DNA of 64,000 nt from Rhyzopertha dominica (lineage: Eukaryota; Arthropoda; Insecta; Coleoptera; Bostrichidae): the NCBI GenBank assembly GCA_025024175.1, contig QCXZ01000042.1, positions 9,379,501-9,443,500 of the forward strand, written 5' to 3'. Positions 1 to 11,300 of this stretch are shown in pieces. The notes beneath the pieces were generated by a model, which searched no databases, was not told the origin of the DNA, and saw only the letters and a list, made by a program, of their open reading frames with translations. Each line of letters starts with the position of its first letter. Position 1 is the first letter of the stretch. Position numbers and translations under genes: made by a program.

Positions 1-643
1 TTCTACAGTTTTGTACAAAAGAAACCGGAACCTTTTTTTAGTTTAACAGTGACCGAAAACGGCAAAGCCTACTATTCTAAGTCAATGTCTCTGTTTTTGT
101 GGATTTAAATCTTATGTTTTGGTATGAATGATCTTGCCTCAGCAAAATGATAACTTATGTTCGTTTTTCGATGATAGTTTGCAAGTTTTCAAACCCCAAC
201 ATTGTTTTGTTTTGTGCAGTAACGTATGATAGTAAATAACTGTTAAATGCATAAGGCAGTTAGATTTAAGGACGTGAAAATCAATTATTAATCGACGACA
301 AACAGGTAGTTAAAGAAATAACTAAGTTTTGATGGTTATTTTAAAGAAAGTCGACTGAAGTAAAATTTTGTTATTTTTGCATTTGTTGTTAATTTAATTT
401 CAGTAAATATACTGAGAACAATTTTAAATTGTAAAACCGCCCTATGAGACCAACATTATGTAAATAAAATAAATAATTTTCATTTAAGCAACGAATAAAT
501 TAGAAGTGTTTTCAAGCTCAAAGATCAAAGGGATTAACGATAATATATGTCACACATCTCACTCTTTTTTTATACTGATTCTTCATCAGTCAATCTTAAT
601 TAATTGCAATTGAATGCATCTCATGTTGCCTTTGTTTACTTAC
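1..643. other. AT-rich intronic sequence, nothing recognised
   Basis: No convincing coding or RNA feature is seen. The position immediately downstream (minus strand) of a neuroligin exon with a good donor makes it the start of the next neuroligin intron. Confidence 0.5.
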
Positions 644-856
644 GTTTTGCATCATCGCCGCTCATAGGGAGCACCATAGGCGACAACATGAGAAGGCTGG
701 CACATGCTGCTCCTGTACCGTGTCCAAAGACCGTAATCCTGGTTGGATCACCTCCAAACGCGGCGATATTTTCCTTTATCCAATCGAGGGCTGCAATTTG
801 ATCTATGAGACCAAAGTTGCCTTGAGCGCGCTCGTCCAGGCCAGATTTCAGGAAAC
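644..856 (-). CDS. Nlg: Neuroligin-like exon (cholinesterase-like domain, HGTG elbow)
   Basis: This 213-bp minus-strand exon starts after a typical acceptor (pyrimidine-rich tract ending tttcag) and ends at donor AAAC|gtaagt. Its translation starts [20 protein letters not shown] and continues through a [13 protein letters not shown] segment to GHGTGAAC. This order is the core of the alpha/beta-hydrolase fold in cholinesterase-like adhesion molecules. The nucleophile elbow reads G-H-G-T-G where an active esterase has G-x-S-x-G, so the serine is absent, as is known for insect neuroligins, which are postsynaptic membrane adhesion proteins binding neurexin. The exon enters in a phase that exactly completes the split glycine codon of the exon at 12124-12273. 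The tail after LMLSPM diverges from what I expect for the family. Which neuroligin paralogue it is cannot be decided. Confidence 0.85.
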
Positions 857-1068
857 CTGAAATACAAACACGCAGGTCTGTAGTCTAGATATGAAGTGGA
901 ATGAGTAGAAAATATCATATATTTTTTGCGGGGTATACTGATAATCGCACACACCGGTTATTAGAATTTAACTCTATCGTTTCAAAAATGAAAAAATTCA
1001 GAGCGTGTATTTGATAGAAACGGACAATATTGTTTAACACAAAATAGCTAAGAAAAGTGAGACTGTTT

Positions 1069-1070
<2 letters not shown>

Positions 1071-1099
<29 letters not shown>
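1071..1099. repeat. (AAT)n microsatellite, LINE tail
   Basis: About ten AAT units lie at the 3' end of the minus-strand LINE. Trinucleotide tails of this kind are common at LINE 3' ends. Confidence 0.85.
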
Positions 1100-1100
<1 letters not shown>

Positions 1101-1392
1101 GTTATTTATTGTGCAAAATAATGTACACAAAAGGTACCACTCCCCTGTTTACAAACAAATATACATGAAACGCGTTATATAGAAAACTAACATGCATATC
1201 AATCCAATTGCAAATTGCTGAAAAAGCTATGCCTAAGACGACGACTGAACGCCGCCAGTGGCAGCTCTACGATATCAAGAATTTTATTCAATAATGTAGG
1301 AGCTATGTAACCATAACTACCCTCAAATTTTGATGTGCGATGTTGAGGCACGGTAAAAGAATTATATCTAACATTAACATCATGAATTTGAG

Positions 1393-1396
1393 AGCG
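1393..1396. repeat. Target-site duplication of the provirus, left copy (AGCG)
   Basis: AGCG directly precedes the 5' LTR and recurs at 7941-7944 directly after the 3' LTR. Four base pairs is the usual length for gypsy-type integrases, although AGCG departs from the alternating pyrimidine-purine sites typical of errantiviruses. Confidence 0.85.
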
Positions 1397-1697
1397 AATT
1401 ATAGAACACTCCTCGTATACACATCAAAGGACCAGACAATAGAGGATCCATTGATTCCACACGTGCCTCCAGTGATGACAATTGGACCATTAGTAATTAG
1501 TTGCTTAAATCATGGAATGTGATCAGACTCAGCATTTCCTGTCATATAAAAATGAAAGTTGTAAACAAATAAGGGAGAACGCAGAAAATATCGCATGTAC
1601 ACGGTTAGATACTTGTCAGTCTGTAATCTGAAAACTTTATGTATTATTAAAATAAATAGTTTTTAAAAACGGGTTTTCACCATCGAAAAACGTAATT
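1397..1697 (+). repeat. 5' LTR (301 bp)
   Basis: It begins AATTATAG and ends CGTAATT, giving short inverted AATT termini. It is identical to 7640-7940 except for one base. AATAAA at 1651-1656 is the likely polyadenylation signal near the R-U5 end. Confidence 0.93.
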
Positions 1698-1715
1698 GGC
1701 GCAGTCAGTAGGATC
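1697..1715 (+). promoter_or_regulatory. Primer-binding site
   Basis: TGGCGCAGTCAGTAGGATC abuts or overlaps the LTR end by a base. It starts with TGG, the complement of a tRNA CCA end. The sequence resembles the serine-tRNA site that I recall for 17.6/297-type elements; the tRNA identity is from memory and not checked. Confidence 0.75.
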
Positions 1716-1962
1716 GCGAAAAAGGGCATTACCGCTGAAAACGGTACCCTCTCGATCCTAATCGTTAATTTTCGCGACTCCAACAAACATCGATAACTGG
1801 ATTCATAGAGGAAGGACACACCGCTGCATACGGGACCTTCTTGAAGAAATCTACGAACCAAGGAAAACCCGGACAAAGGAGGCTCAGCTCAATAGCTCCG
1901 TCTCGCGGACATCAGGACCAGAAGAAGAACTCGATAGCTCCGATTCGCCTGGTGACCATAGT

Positions 1963-1994
1963 ATGTTTGCAAAGTACTTCGTCGTGGCATCCGT
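1963..1994 (+). CDS. env: Env leader mini-exon (start of signal peptide)
   Basis: An ATG at 1963 opens a run of ten hydrophobic-rich codons plus two bases, ending at a consensus donor (GT at 1995, GTAAGT). In unspliced RNA this frame stops at 1996-1998, so it is also a short upstream ORF ahead of gag. When the donor is paired with the acceptor ending at 5886, the split codon is completed in the env frame. The result is a short hydrophobic N-terminus, as expected for the signal peptide of a secreted fusion glycoprotein. Errantiviruses are known to express env from a spliced subgenomic RNA. The pairing is inferred from phase and consensus only. Confidence 0.65.
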
Positions 1995-2000
1995 GTAAGT
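1995..2000 (+). promoter_or_regulatory. Splice donor for subgenomic env RNA
   Basis: GTAAGT matches the donor consensus perfectly. It lies in the leader between the primer-binding site and gag, where errantiviral donors are found. Confidence 0.65.
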
Positions 2001-2025
2001 ACATTTGTTTTATATTTTCACATAT

Positions 2026-3192
2026 ATGACAGAACATTTCGCGAACGAAATATTTAAAGCCCTAAGTTTGAGATTGGATAATTTATCAGAATCAGAAGAA
2101 GAAGAAGTAATTGCAAATCAGGTACATATTAATAACATGGCTTTTAACGCTGAATTTCTAAAATGCATCCCCGAATTCGATGGGAATCCTACAGAATTAC
2201 ATAGATTCATTAGTACAAGTGATAGTATTATTAATAATTTTTACGACCGAGCAAATCCGGCAAGTTTTATGAACACTTTCATTTTAAACTCGATTATCAA
2301 TAGACTATCTGGAACGGCAAAATTAGTAGCAAATATTCAAAATGTATCCACATGGCAGGAATTAAAAACAACCTTGTATAGCCACATTGCGGATCAAAGA
2401 GACGAGGCATGTTTAAATAGAGACCTCATAATGTTGAAACAAATTCAGAATGAAACCCCCCAACAATTTCACGATAAATGCTTACAATTATTAAATACAA
2501 TATGTTCGTACATCGACATCCATGAACAGACGGTTGAGGCAAGAACACTAAAAAGAGAATTTTACTTAACTTTAACGCTAAGAACATTTCTATCAGGTTT
2601 AAGGGAACCTTTAGGTACCACTATACGTAGCATGAAACCGAGCAATTTGAACGAAGCTTTACAATTTATTGTCCAAGAAGAGAATGCACATCGACTACGA
2701 AACTACTCGCACCCAGCAAACTCGACAAAACCAAAATTTAACCATTTTAACAATCAAAATAGATATAATAGCTTTAACCAACGTGGACAAAATTATATTC
2801 CACAAAATTTCTCATATAGGCCAAATTCAACGCCATTTCCGTCACAACCGATAGATATAAGACCAAGGCCAATACACAATCAAAAATTCTTTACGAATAA
2901 ACAAGTTTTTGGAAGTTCTCGATCAAATGTAAATACAAACAGAAATGCTTTCGCACCAAAACGTAATTATCAACAACAGTATGAACCGACACCAATGTCT
3001 ATTTCGACTAGGCAAACGTACAGACCAAATTATCAAAATAATAATCAGCAATCAAACTTTAATCAACAAAGTAGTTATCAGAGACCGACTTTTATCTCTG
3101 AGGAACTGTTTAACGCAGAAACAAAAAAATCTGAAAATGTTAAAGCTCAACAAAATTTTCGGATGAATCCAGGGCCAAGCAGCTCAAAGTAA
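2026..3192 (+). CDS. gag: Gag polyprotein of the errantivirus-like element
   Basis: The 388-residue frame is counted from the first ATG (2026); an upstream TTG at 2005 in the same frame is less likely. Gag assembles the particle and packages the RNA. The first roughly 220 residues are compatible with a capsid-like helical region (for example EFDGNPTELHRFISTSDSII and QRDEACLNRDLIMLKQIQNE). The rest is rich in Asn, Gln, Tyr and Arg and would serve as a basic RNA-binding nucleocapsid. I see no CCHC zinc knuckle, which is usual for this group. The frame is intact and ends 49 nt inside the pol frame, with a slippery heptamer at 3153. Gag from this copy could in principle still be made. Confidence 0.88.
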   Translation: MTEHFANEIFKALSLRLDNLSESEEEEVIANQVHINNMAFNAEFLKCIPEFDGNPTELHRFISTSDSIINNFYDRANPASFMNTFILNSIINRLSGTAKLVANIQNVSTWQELKTTLYSHIADQRDEACLNRDLIMLKQIQNETPQQFHDKCLQLLNTICSYIDIHEQTVEARTLKREFYLTLTLRTFLSGLREPLGTTIRSMKPSNLNEALQFIVQEENAHRLRNYSHPANSTKPKFNHFNNQNRYNSFNQRGQNYIPQNFSYRPNSTPFPSQPIDIRPRPIHNQKFFTNKQVFGSSRSNVNTNRNAFAPKRNYQQQYEPTPMSISTRQTYRPNYQNNNQQSNFNQQSSYQRPTFISEELFNAETKKSENVKAQQNFRMNPGPSSSK

Positions 3193-5873
3193 TAGATTTT
3201 CATCATGTCGATCATAACAAGTTACCATTTATTTATATTCCTAGTTATAAATTAAAACTATTAATTGATACAGGTAGCTCGAACTCTTTCATTAACCCCG
3301 AAGTAGCATCTAAATATTTTAGTAAAGATATTAAAAATGACCCAATCGTAATTTCAACCGTGTACCAGGAAAACATTGTTCCACAAGCGATAGAGATACC
3401 TGCATTTAATCGTTTTATGATTCCATACCCCCTAGATATTAAGTTTCATATTCTAAAATTTCACGAATACTTTGACGGTTTAATAGGGTTTGATATATTG
3501 GAAAAATTACAAGCAAAATTAGACTTAGTAAATTCAATGTTAACTACTCCTCACGTAAGTATTCAGTTACACTATATAAGAAATAATCAGCCACCAATAA
3601 TTTCGTATGACATTCCTGTAAGAAGTCAAAAGGTTATTAAATTACCAGTAGATCAAGAAAGTGGAGAAATAATAATACCATACATGAAATTACAAGGATG
3701 TGAAATCCCCGAAACTTTAACAGTCTCAAAAGATAACTTTGCAATTACTACTATAAACAACAGTACAGATAAACCAGTAAAATTCGATTTGTTTAAGCCG
3801 ATAAGAGTAGAAAAATTCAATCAAGTAAATACCACAAAATTATTTAATATTGAATACAATCAATTGAGAAACAAGAAAAACGTGCCAAAAATTCCTGTTG
3901 ATTTATCAAAAATACGACTAGATCACTGTAATTACGAGGAACGTTCAAAATTGTTACAACTAATTCAGCAATACTCAGAGATTTTTTATAAAGAAGGTGA
4001 CTCTTTAACTTTTACAAATCAAATTAAACACAGAATCAGAACAAAAGATTTACCAGTAGCTTATGCCTCACGTACTTTGAACGATCACGAGAAAAATTAT
4101 TCAACTATCGAAAAAGAACTATTGGCAATAGTGTGGGCGACAAAATATTTCAGACCATATTTGTATGGCAGAAAATTCAAAATTGTCACGGATCACAAAC
4201 CTCTACAATGGCTTTTCTCTTTAAAAGAACCCGGTTCAAAACTTGTAAGATGGCGATTAAAATTGGAAGAATTCGACTACGAAATAATTCATAAAAAAGG
4301 CAAATTAAATAAAAATGCCGACGCCTTAAGCAGAGTTGAAATTAATACAAAGGAAGAAACCAAAAACATCTTCGAATATATAAATCAGTTTAACCAAGAA
4401 ATAACGTCTCAAGAAAATTTGTCAAACATAGCCACATCACAGCAACAGTTTAAAGAAACTAATGAATCAGTTCAGGTAAATTTAGACGAGGACGAAATCA
4501 TTGATTTAATCACCGTACATTCAAATTCATCTGAAGAACCGATAGTAGAAATTCCAATTACCGATATGCCTTTAAATTATGCATCAAATCAAGTCGTTAT
4601 GAGTTCAGTACATCACTCTCCAGCAAAAGTTAAAATACAAAAATTTTTTGACTACAAACAGAGATTTTATGTTCAAATAGCAGAAAAACAAGATATTATT
4701 AATTTCGTTAAAGAATACACCGTCCCAAATGTAGCATATGTAATTTATTTTGAAAACGAAAATTTATACAAGACATTTTGCACTGTTGTTCAAAAAACAT
4801 TTAAATACCCCTCGTACAAGTTCAGACGAACCACAATCAAGTTGGTTGATATTGAAGATAATGATGAAATCGATTTAACTATTAGAAATTACCATGAAGG
4901 CAAATCCAATCATAGAGGTATCGAAGAAACTGAAAGCCGTATAAAGCAAAAATACTATTTTCCACAAATGCGTAAACTTATTCAAAATTTCATAAACAAT
5001 TGTGATATATGTAAACAAAGCAAGTATGATAGAAACCCAATCAAACCTAAATTTAACGTAGTTCCGGTTCCAGCGAAACCATTTGATACGATACACATTG
5101 ACACGTTCCAACTCGAAAAACAGAAATTTCTTACTTTAATAGACAGCTTTTCGCGTTATGCTCAAGCATACCCCTTGAATTCATTAAACTCGATTGAAAT
5201 AATTGACAGTCTCATACAGTACTTTTCACATCATGGCATACCCAAAATTATTGTAGTAGATAACGGTACAGAATTTAAAAACTCAGTTTTAAAGGAATTA
5301 TTGGAAGTGCACAAAATACAAGTTCATTTTATAACTCCACATCACCCCGAATCAAACGGCATAATAGAACGATTACATTCCACTTTATTAGAACACATAC
5401 GATTGTTAAACACGCAAGGATTCAAAGAAGATAATATTTTACAGAAAATGAAATACGCCATATTAGCTTACAATAATTCTATTCACACTGTAACTAAGCA
5501 TAAGCCAATAGATTTAGTCACAGGTCACATTAGTACCGAAGACCCATTTAATATTAACTTAGAAAAAGAATTATTAAACGATTATATAGAAAAACATAGG
5601 CAAACTACACAAAAGTTATATTCACATCTAAATACTAAGTTACAAGAAAATAAAGAGAAACTAATGGCAAAAGTAAACGAAAATCGCGAAGAAATTAATG
5701 TAACTCCAGAACAAGAAGTTAATCAAAGAATTTTTAATAGAAATAAGAAAGCTAACAAGTATCAACCCAAAAGTAAGGTACAAGAATACGATCCCGGTAA
5801 GAAAATTATTATTTTGGACAATCGTAAAGTCCATGTATCAAACATTAGAAGACCTCCAGTAAAACAAAATTAA
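3144..5873 (+). CDS. pol: Pol polyprotein lacking reverse transcriptase (protease, partial RNase H, integrase)
   Basis: The open stretch follows a TAA at 3141 and runs 909 codons in the -1 frame relative to gag. A retropepsin motif (LLIDTGSSNS) lies at 3258-3290. The text then passes from a pre-RT segment (TNQIKHRIRTKD, to about 4049) directly into the C-terminal half of RNase H (LPVAYASRTLN, IEKELLAIV, TDHKPL). The finger and palm domains, the YxDD box and the first RNase H aspartate are therefore missing by an in-frame deletion. The integrase is complete: an HHCC zinc-binding region (NHRG to CDICKQSK) and catalytic residues D at 5100, D at 5259 and E at 5367, the last two 35 residues apart. 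Without polymerase the product could process and integrate but not reverse-transcribe. Confidence 0.9.
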   Translation, partial: SSTKFSDESRAKQLKVIDFHHVDHNKLPFIYIPSYKLKLLIDTGSSNSFINPEVASKYFSKDIKNDPIVISTVYQENIVPQAIEIPAFNRFMIPYPLDIKFHILKFHEYFDGLIGFDILEKLQAKLDLVNSMLTTPHVSIQLHYIRNNQPPIISYDIPVRSQKVIKLPVDQESGEIIIPYMKLQGCEIPETLTVSKDNFAITTINNSTDKPVKFDLFKPIRVEKFNQVNTTKLFNIEYNQLRNKKNVPKIPVDLSKIRLDHCNYEERSKLLQLIQQYSEIFYKEGDSLTFTNQIKHRIRTKDLPVAYASRTLNDHEKNYSTIEKELLAIVWATKYFRPYLYGRKFKIVTDHKPLQWLFSLKEPGSKLVRWRLKLEEFDYEIIHKKGKLNKNADALSRVEINTKEETKNIFEYINQFNQEITSQENLSNIATSQQQFKETNESVQVNLDEDEIIDLITVHSNSSEEPIVEIPITDMPLNYASNQVVMSSVHHSPAKVKIQKFFDYKQRFYVQIAEKQDIINFVKEYTVPNVAYVIYFENENLYKTFCTVVQKTFKYPSYKFRRTTIKLVDIEDNDEIDLTIRNYHEGKSNHRGIEETESRIKQKYYFPQMRKLIQNFINNCDICKQSKYDRNPIKPKFNVVPVPAKPFDTIHIDTFQLEKQKFLTLIDSFSRYAQAYPLNSLNSIEIIDSLIQYFSHHGIPKIIVVDNGTEFKNSVLKELLEVHKIQVHFITPHHPESNGIIERLHSTLLEHIRLLNTQGFKEDNILQKMKYAILAYNNSIHTVTKHKPIDLVTGHISTEDPFNINLEKELLNDYIEKHRQTTQKLYSHLNTKLQENKEKLMAKVNENREEINVTPEQEVNQRIFNRNKKANKYQPKSKVQEYDPGKKIIILDNRKVHVSNIRRPPVKQN
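3153..3159 (+). promoter_or_regulatory. Candidate -1 ribosomal frameshift site (A AAT TTT)
   Basis: The heptamer fits X-XXY-YYZ in the gag frame. It lies in the 49-nt gag/pol overlap, after the last pol-frame stop and before the gag stop, which is where a slip would be needed. A downstream pseudoknot was not assessed. Confidence 0.6.
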
Positions 5874-5886
5874 CTATTCTTTTCAG
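5874..5886 (+). promoter_or_regulatory. Splice acceptor for env RNA
   Basis: A pyrimidine-rich run ending TTTTCAG lies immediately after the pol stop and just before the open env frame, which has no ATG of its own near the start. Confidence 0.65.
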
Positions 5887-7630
5887 ATTGCTACAATACG
5901 GAAATGCTGTGCAAAACGAAGAAATTACGCTTAATGCTTTAGAAAAAGGCTCAGGACTATTTGTTAATAAGCTTGGAAATGCTAAATTGCGGCAAGCAGA
6001 CAAAAAGATATTATTTTACAGAGATTTAAATCCACTGGTCCATGAATTATCAAAATTAGACATACACGTTACAAATTTATACAAAAACATATCTACAATG
6101 CCAAATTATAGATTTTCCGCAGAACTTATAAATTTTATTAAGGTATTAAACATTACCAAACACAGTGTAGAGAACAAATTACTCGAAATTCTCCCATTAG
6201 AAGGTATAAATAAGCAAAAATCCCGACGAATAAAAAGAGGACTCATCAATGGTTTAGGATCTATTTTTAAAGCGATCACAGGAAATTTGGACGCCAATGA
6301 CGGACAACATTTTGAAGATTTGATACAGAAACTAAATTCTAACGAAATCAAGCTACAGAAACAAATAAAAGATAATCACATATTATCAACGGTACTAGTA
6401 AACAAATTTAATGATAGTTTGAATCAAATTTCACATTACCAAAGGTTGCTCAGTTCAAAATTACTAATAATACAACAATTCATAAATAAGAAAATTAAGC
6501 AGGACTCCCTGAATGCTATTAGAGATGTTATACTACAAATATTAAGTACTTATCAAGCCATAAACGATAAACTAGAAGATATTGAAAATTCAATTGCTTT
6601 TTCAAAATTACAAACATTACATCCTAGTATAATTACTCAAAAAGATTTGTTATCTGAATTAAAACGCTTTGATCAATCTTTAAATCACTTTCCACTTGAC
6701 TTAACGTTAGAAAATATTCATTTAATTGAAAAAATTGTTAACGTTGACAGTTACATGTTTAACAATAAACTAACATTCATTTTATCGATTCCAGTAACTT
6801 ATAATTTCACTTTTGAATATTTCCAATTAGTGCCAGTACCAAAACCATTATTTAATAATCCAGATGTATATTCAGTGATAATACCAAGCTCAAACTTTGT
6901 ATTAAAATCACAAATGTACTTTTCTCTCGATCCACGTCGCTGCACAAAATTAAGTCAATTATATTATTGTCATCACGCAAATTTACGAGAATTTCCGGAC
7001 AACGACAACAATTGCGAAATTTCAATTTTAACAAATAAACTTTCACACGAGAAATGCAAAGAAATCCATACACATATGGCACAGAACGTAATATTTCAAA
7101 TTGAGAACACCAGCAAATGGATTGGAGTATTTCCAAACATAACTACCCTAAAATTGGATTGTAACAACAAAAAACCACAAAAGCTCGTACAGGGAACGTA
7201 CTTAATCGACATTCCACGCACCTGCAAAATTTACACGCCGAATGGAATATTAGCCAACGAAGCTACATCTTTTGAACAAACCGAAGAAATTGAATTTGAA
7301 CTAAAAAATACAAAAATACTGCAACCAAAGGTCAATTTGACAATGGAACATTTCAAAAATAATTTCCGAAATCTACCAATGCTCAAGGACCATGTTGAAT
7401 ACATTGAGGAATTAGCCGTGCCCACGAATTTTCAAACACCATGGGTGATCATCGTAGCCACTATTATAATAATTATACTAATACTTTTTATATGTTTTAA
7501 ATGCCTAAGATATCCGCACCAACGACTCTGGACCGTCCGTCAAAGAAGAGGAAGAAACAACCCTGAAAATCAACAAGAAGCCATTGACCTGACCAACGTC
7601 CAGTTACCTACCCGTATGGTCAGCTCTTAA
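5887..7630 (+). CDS. env: Env glycoprotein (baculovirus F-like) main exon
   Basis: About 580 codons are open from the acceptor to the stop at 7628-7630. The body resembles the insect errantivirus Env family related to baculovirus F fusion proteins. A dibasic furin-type site (RRIKR) lies at residues 113-117 counted from 5888, followed at once by a glycine-rich hydrophobic stretch (GLINGLGSIF) that would be the fusion peptide. Further features are a long helical region, many cysteines in the middle, several N-x-S/T sites, one strongly hydrophobic membrane span at about residues 519-540 (WVIIVATIIIIILILF) and a short basic cytoplasmic tail. The frame is intact. The start codon and signal peptide come from the spliced leader exon at 1963-1994. 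Whether it is expressed is unknown. Confidence 0.85.
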
Positions 7631-7639
7631 GGAGGGAGG
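7629..7639 (+). promoter_or_regulatory. Polypurine tract
   Basis: AAGGAGGGAGG directly precedes the 3' LTR and is the expected plus-strand DNA primer. Confidence 0.85.
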
Positions 7640-7940
7640 AATTATAGAACACTCCTCGTATACACATCAAAGGACCAGACAATAGAGGATCCATTGATTC
7701 CACACGTGCCTCCAGTGAAGACAATTGGACCATTAGTAATTAGTTGCTTAAATCATGGAATGTGATCAGACTCAGCATTTCCTGTCATATAAAAATGAAA
7801 GTTGTAAACAAATAAGGGAGAACGCAGAAAATATCGCATGTACACGGTTAGATACTTGTCAGTCTGTAATCTGAAAACTTTATGTATTATTAAAATAAAT
7901 AGTTTTTAAAAACGGGTTTTCACCATCGAAAAACGTAATT
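7640..7940 (+). repeat. 3' LTR (301 bp)
   Basis: It is identical to the 5' LTR except for one base. AATAAA lies at 7894-7899 and it is followed by the AGCG duplication. Confidence 0.93.
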
Positions 7941-8310
7941 AGCGTCTCGCAAGAATATCTGTTAGATAAGAANGTACCCTATTAGTATAAATCTTATACA
8001 ATAGTATGCTATATAAGTATTCCACTCTGAGATTCATTTTTTTGTTCATTTAAAGGAATTAAGTATGGAGTGATGTGCCCTCTGAATGGAACCCTGCACA
8101 CGTATCTTATACAAGCATTCTGGACACGTTTAATTTTTAATTGATTGTACTTGGACATAAAATGATGGTAAACTTGAGAACAATAATCTACATGGGGATA
8201 AATTAACGCCTTTACTAATTTTAACCTGACATTATCATCCAAGATGTCCCTTAAGCCGTACATGGTTTTTAATTTTAATTTTTTGTTAGCGACACTTCTT
8301 TTCATTCATT
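7941..8310 (-). mobile_element. 5' part of the split LINE (ORF2 C-terminal region)
   Basis: Minus-strand translation gives LKTMYGLRDILDDNVRLKLV then ALIYPHVDYCSQVYHH and RVQNACIRYVCRVP, the region after the polymerase domain in jockey/CR1-like LINEs. It is degenerate with frame breaks. It continues into 1396-1066 once the provirus and one AGCG are removed. The 5' limit near 8310 is approximate, and the element is 5'-truncated. Confidence 0.75.
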
Positions 8311-11300
8311 TATTAGGATAAATGTTGAGGATGTTCATTAATGACACTTTTGATCTTTTTGCAACATAAGAGCCATTTTGACGTTCAAAATATGCCAACA
8401 ATTTTTTTTAAACAGAAATGTCCACTTTTTCGTTTAACTGTATAGTGCTTCGTAGCATTAAATACAAACCATCTCTTAGAAATTAATAGGAATGCTGATA
8501 TTTTACATATAGAGCAAATGGGCTAATTAAATGCATGAGGAATTTTAAAGATAATCAGATACCAATAAATGTCCTGATGAAAAATCCCTAAATTCAGAAG
8601 TAAATTTTGATCCCAGATCACTAATTCATATTCTTTTTTTAAGTTTGGCGTGGTGTCAAAGATAATAATATCAAATTGTAAATAACAAAAGTGACAAATT
8701 TTATTTAAGTTCCATTAGTAATAATTATTACTTGTAATTTATATGTAGATATATGCCTTTCTTTTTGTAGCCTTTGGTACCATGATCAGGCAACATTTAG
8801 CATCAAAACAGGTCACTTTATAAGAATATAAGTCATTTTCGTTGCGTGAACATATCAACGTACTTGCAAGTTTATATTCAAAAAAGATTTGACTAAAAAT
8901 GAAAGTGAAACATGTGTTTTTGTGTGCTTTTTCGAAAATGCAAGAAAAAAGGCCGTAATAACCGTTACTTGAGTTTTAACAGTGTGATGTGTAAAATTAA
9001 ATACGCTTGTAGAGTAAAATGTTTCTAACTAATACCTTTTTTAATTGCAAAACTGCCCCTGCATTATCAATATGCCTATTGTAGGTTGAAATATCTCTTT
9101 ATAGTTGAACCATTTTTATTTAAATTTAGTTCTGATTTGCTTAGGAGTTGGCATGAAAAGCATGAAAAATTGACTTAATCTGGGCGCTACCTCCGCTTCA
9201 CAGTTTAAAACTGCGATGTGCAAACTCTGGTAATCTTCCGGATCTTCCGAACACTTCCGTTTATCTTAGGAAAGCATATAATCTGTTGGGAACGCAAAGC
9301 CGACTGCATAGCGCATTTTTATCTTGAAATGAGCATTTCCCGGATTCCAGATGTTTAATTCAGTTGTTGAAAGACACAGCAGCAAGACCAAAGGACCTAA
9401 TATTTCCTTAGAGCGGACTGTATAATTAATCGTAGTTCCTCGGACACGGAGCAATTTCGCCTCGCTTCCTGCTGCTGGCTTTAAAACGTAACGAATTCAT
9501 TTCCTGCCGAGTTTTAAGTCAAGGAAATGTTCAAGCCAGTAATTTATATAACTTGTATGCAATTTTAAACAGGAATCAAGTGGTTGGGAGCTTATCCTGG
9601 AATTGACAGTTAACCGTCTTCGCACTTTTTAAAACGGTATAATAAAGGGAAGCATGTTTTATGCTAATTTGAAGAAACTCTTGGTTACTTAAACAAGGCG
9701 AGACGTCACTTACTTAAGAGCTGAAGTAGAATTTTCCAGGACTACTGCTTTTATTTAGGATTTTTTTTAAGTGCAGTACTAAAGAGCAATGTAGCAGGTA
9801 ATGCACAGTTATTGACGATAATGGTATGTAACAAAAACGAAATGGGATAAATGAAAGCAATGTAGGCAAAATTTAATGCGTTGGAGGAGCGCTTTTCAAA
9901 TATCCATTTGAGTATATTGCAAATTAGCTCGCAATTTACTCAAAAGTCACTCAAGACTCAGGAATGTCTATAATTTTACAGAGATTTAAAAAATTTTATC
10001 ACTATCTTTTATCCTATCTAAACCTAAACATATATATAACTTTTACGGTTTATTTAAATTAAATTTTACAAAATCATTGTTATAACGCAGTGCTGTGCGA
10101 TATTAGTAAATAATATGTATGTAAAAGACAGTTAGTACACCAGAAAGATTCATAATTAACATCGGTTTGTTTTTTTTATTTATTTACATTCCAATTGTTC
10201 AGATGAAAAGACAGTACAAGCCCAAATAGTATGAGTAAAGCACAAAAAGTGTTTATCTTTTGAGCTATTATTGTGGATAGAATGTCCTTATTTGCAGAAA
10301 AGTGAAACCACCTCTTACCCATAAGCATCAAGTGTGGATAAGTTGTTTTTCAGTTACCCACTTCATTACCATATTTTTGCAGCAAAAGACAACCTGCTGT
10401 AAGCTAAAAAAATTATCATACATTGTATTTCCTTTCTGACATTTGTCGTAGACTATAACGTTATAAATACAACTACATATCCTCACCGCCCATGCATTAC
10501 ATTACCTTTTCAAATCGTCAAGTTTTTTTATTGTTAAGCAACTACCTTTTTTTTGGATGTCACGTGCGTTAGAAAGTAACGGCTATTCTTGTATTGTTTT
10601 AAGCGCAGAAGTGTAAAAGTAACTTCCATCTGTGCATGTCAGGTTGTAATATCCCCTCCTATATATCACTATGATAGAGAAGTTTTAATTTACGCCCAAA
10701 TTAACACGAACAACTGAACACTATCGTTTTTTGTAAAGAATTGTCCCCCAGTTTTTCAAGTATATGAACGTATATGTATATGCATCCTAGCAAGCCTCTT
10801 AATAGTTCCAAAATCCCGGTCACACGGTAAAAATTAATGCTTACTTAATGGAATATAGTGTTAGATTTTCTTAAGATCCTTAGCCGACTGTAGCGCCAAT
10901 AGAAATATCCATTCATCATCTGGTTGAAATTTTGCCTAGCACATACAACGGAAAACATGTGCATGTGGGAACTTCGTTTGGTCCCTTTCGAGCTTAGCTT
11001 TCATGATAATGACTAAGGTTGTGTATCTCAAGGGCATAAATCCACAGCTGTCTAAAATAGACCTAAAATCGTACCGGTATGTGTGGAAGTGTCAAATATT
11101 AGATGTAGTCAATACATAAAACGTCTGGCTTTTCCTCACATATAACTCAATTTCCTTCATTTTGCTCTTGTGTTTAACGATCAGTCAAAGAGCATAATTT
11201 TCATTAAAGTATTTTCGAAAATATTAATATATTACTCTTCTCTGTAATTCCGGTGAACTTTTAATGAAAAAGTATTTTTTATATTATTCAAGAAGATATT

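Larger units (their letters stand above)
1066..1396 (-). mobile_element. 3' part of a jockey/CR1-type LINE, split by the provirus
   Basis: Read on the minus strand, 1396 down to about 1200 translates to a LINE ORF2 C-terminus with the pattern RYNSFTVPQHRTSKFEGSYG, then IAPTLLNK and a basic FSRRLRHSFF end. A 3' UTR follows and the element ends in an (ATT)n tail at 1071-1099, typical of such LINEs. The upstream half of the same element lies beyond the provirus at 7941-8310. The reading frame continues across the insertion once one copy of the 4-bp target duplication is discounted. Confidence 0.75.
1397..7940 (+). mobile_element. Errantivirus-like (Ty3/gypsy with env) provirus, RT-deleted
   Basis: A 6544-bp element is bounded by two 301-bp LTRs and a 4-bp target duplication. 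The order is LTR, primer-binding site, leader with a splice donor, gag, pol (protease, partial RNase H, integrase), env, polypurine tract, LTR. The LTRs differ at one position (t in the left, a in the right copy, in the ccagtga-gacaattgg stretch), so insertion looks recent. Gag, the remaining pol frame and env are all open, but the polymerase domain of pol is missing. It therefore cannot be autonomous and was presumably moved in trans by a complete relative. It sits inside a LINE, itself in a neuroligin intron, antisense to both. Beetle or other insect origin is inferred, not shown. Confidence 0.92.
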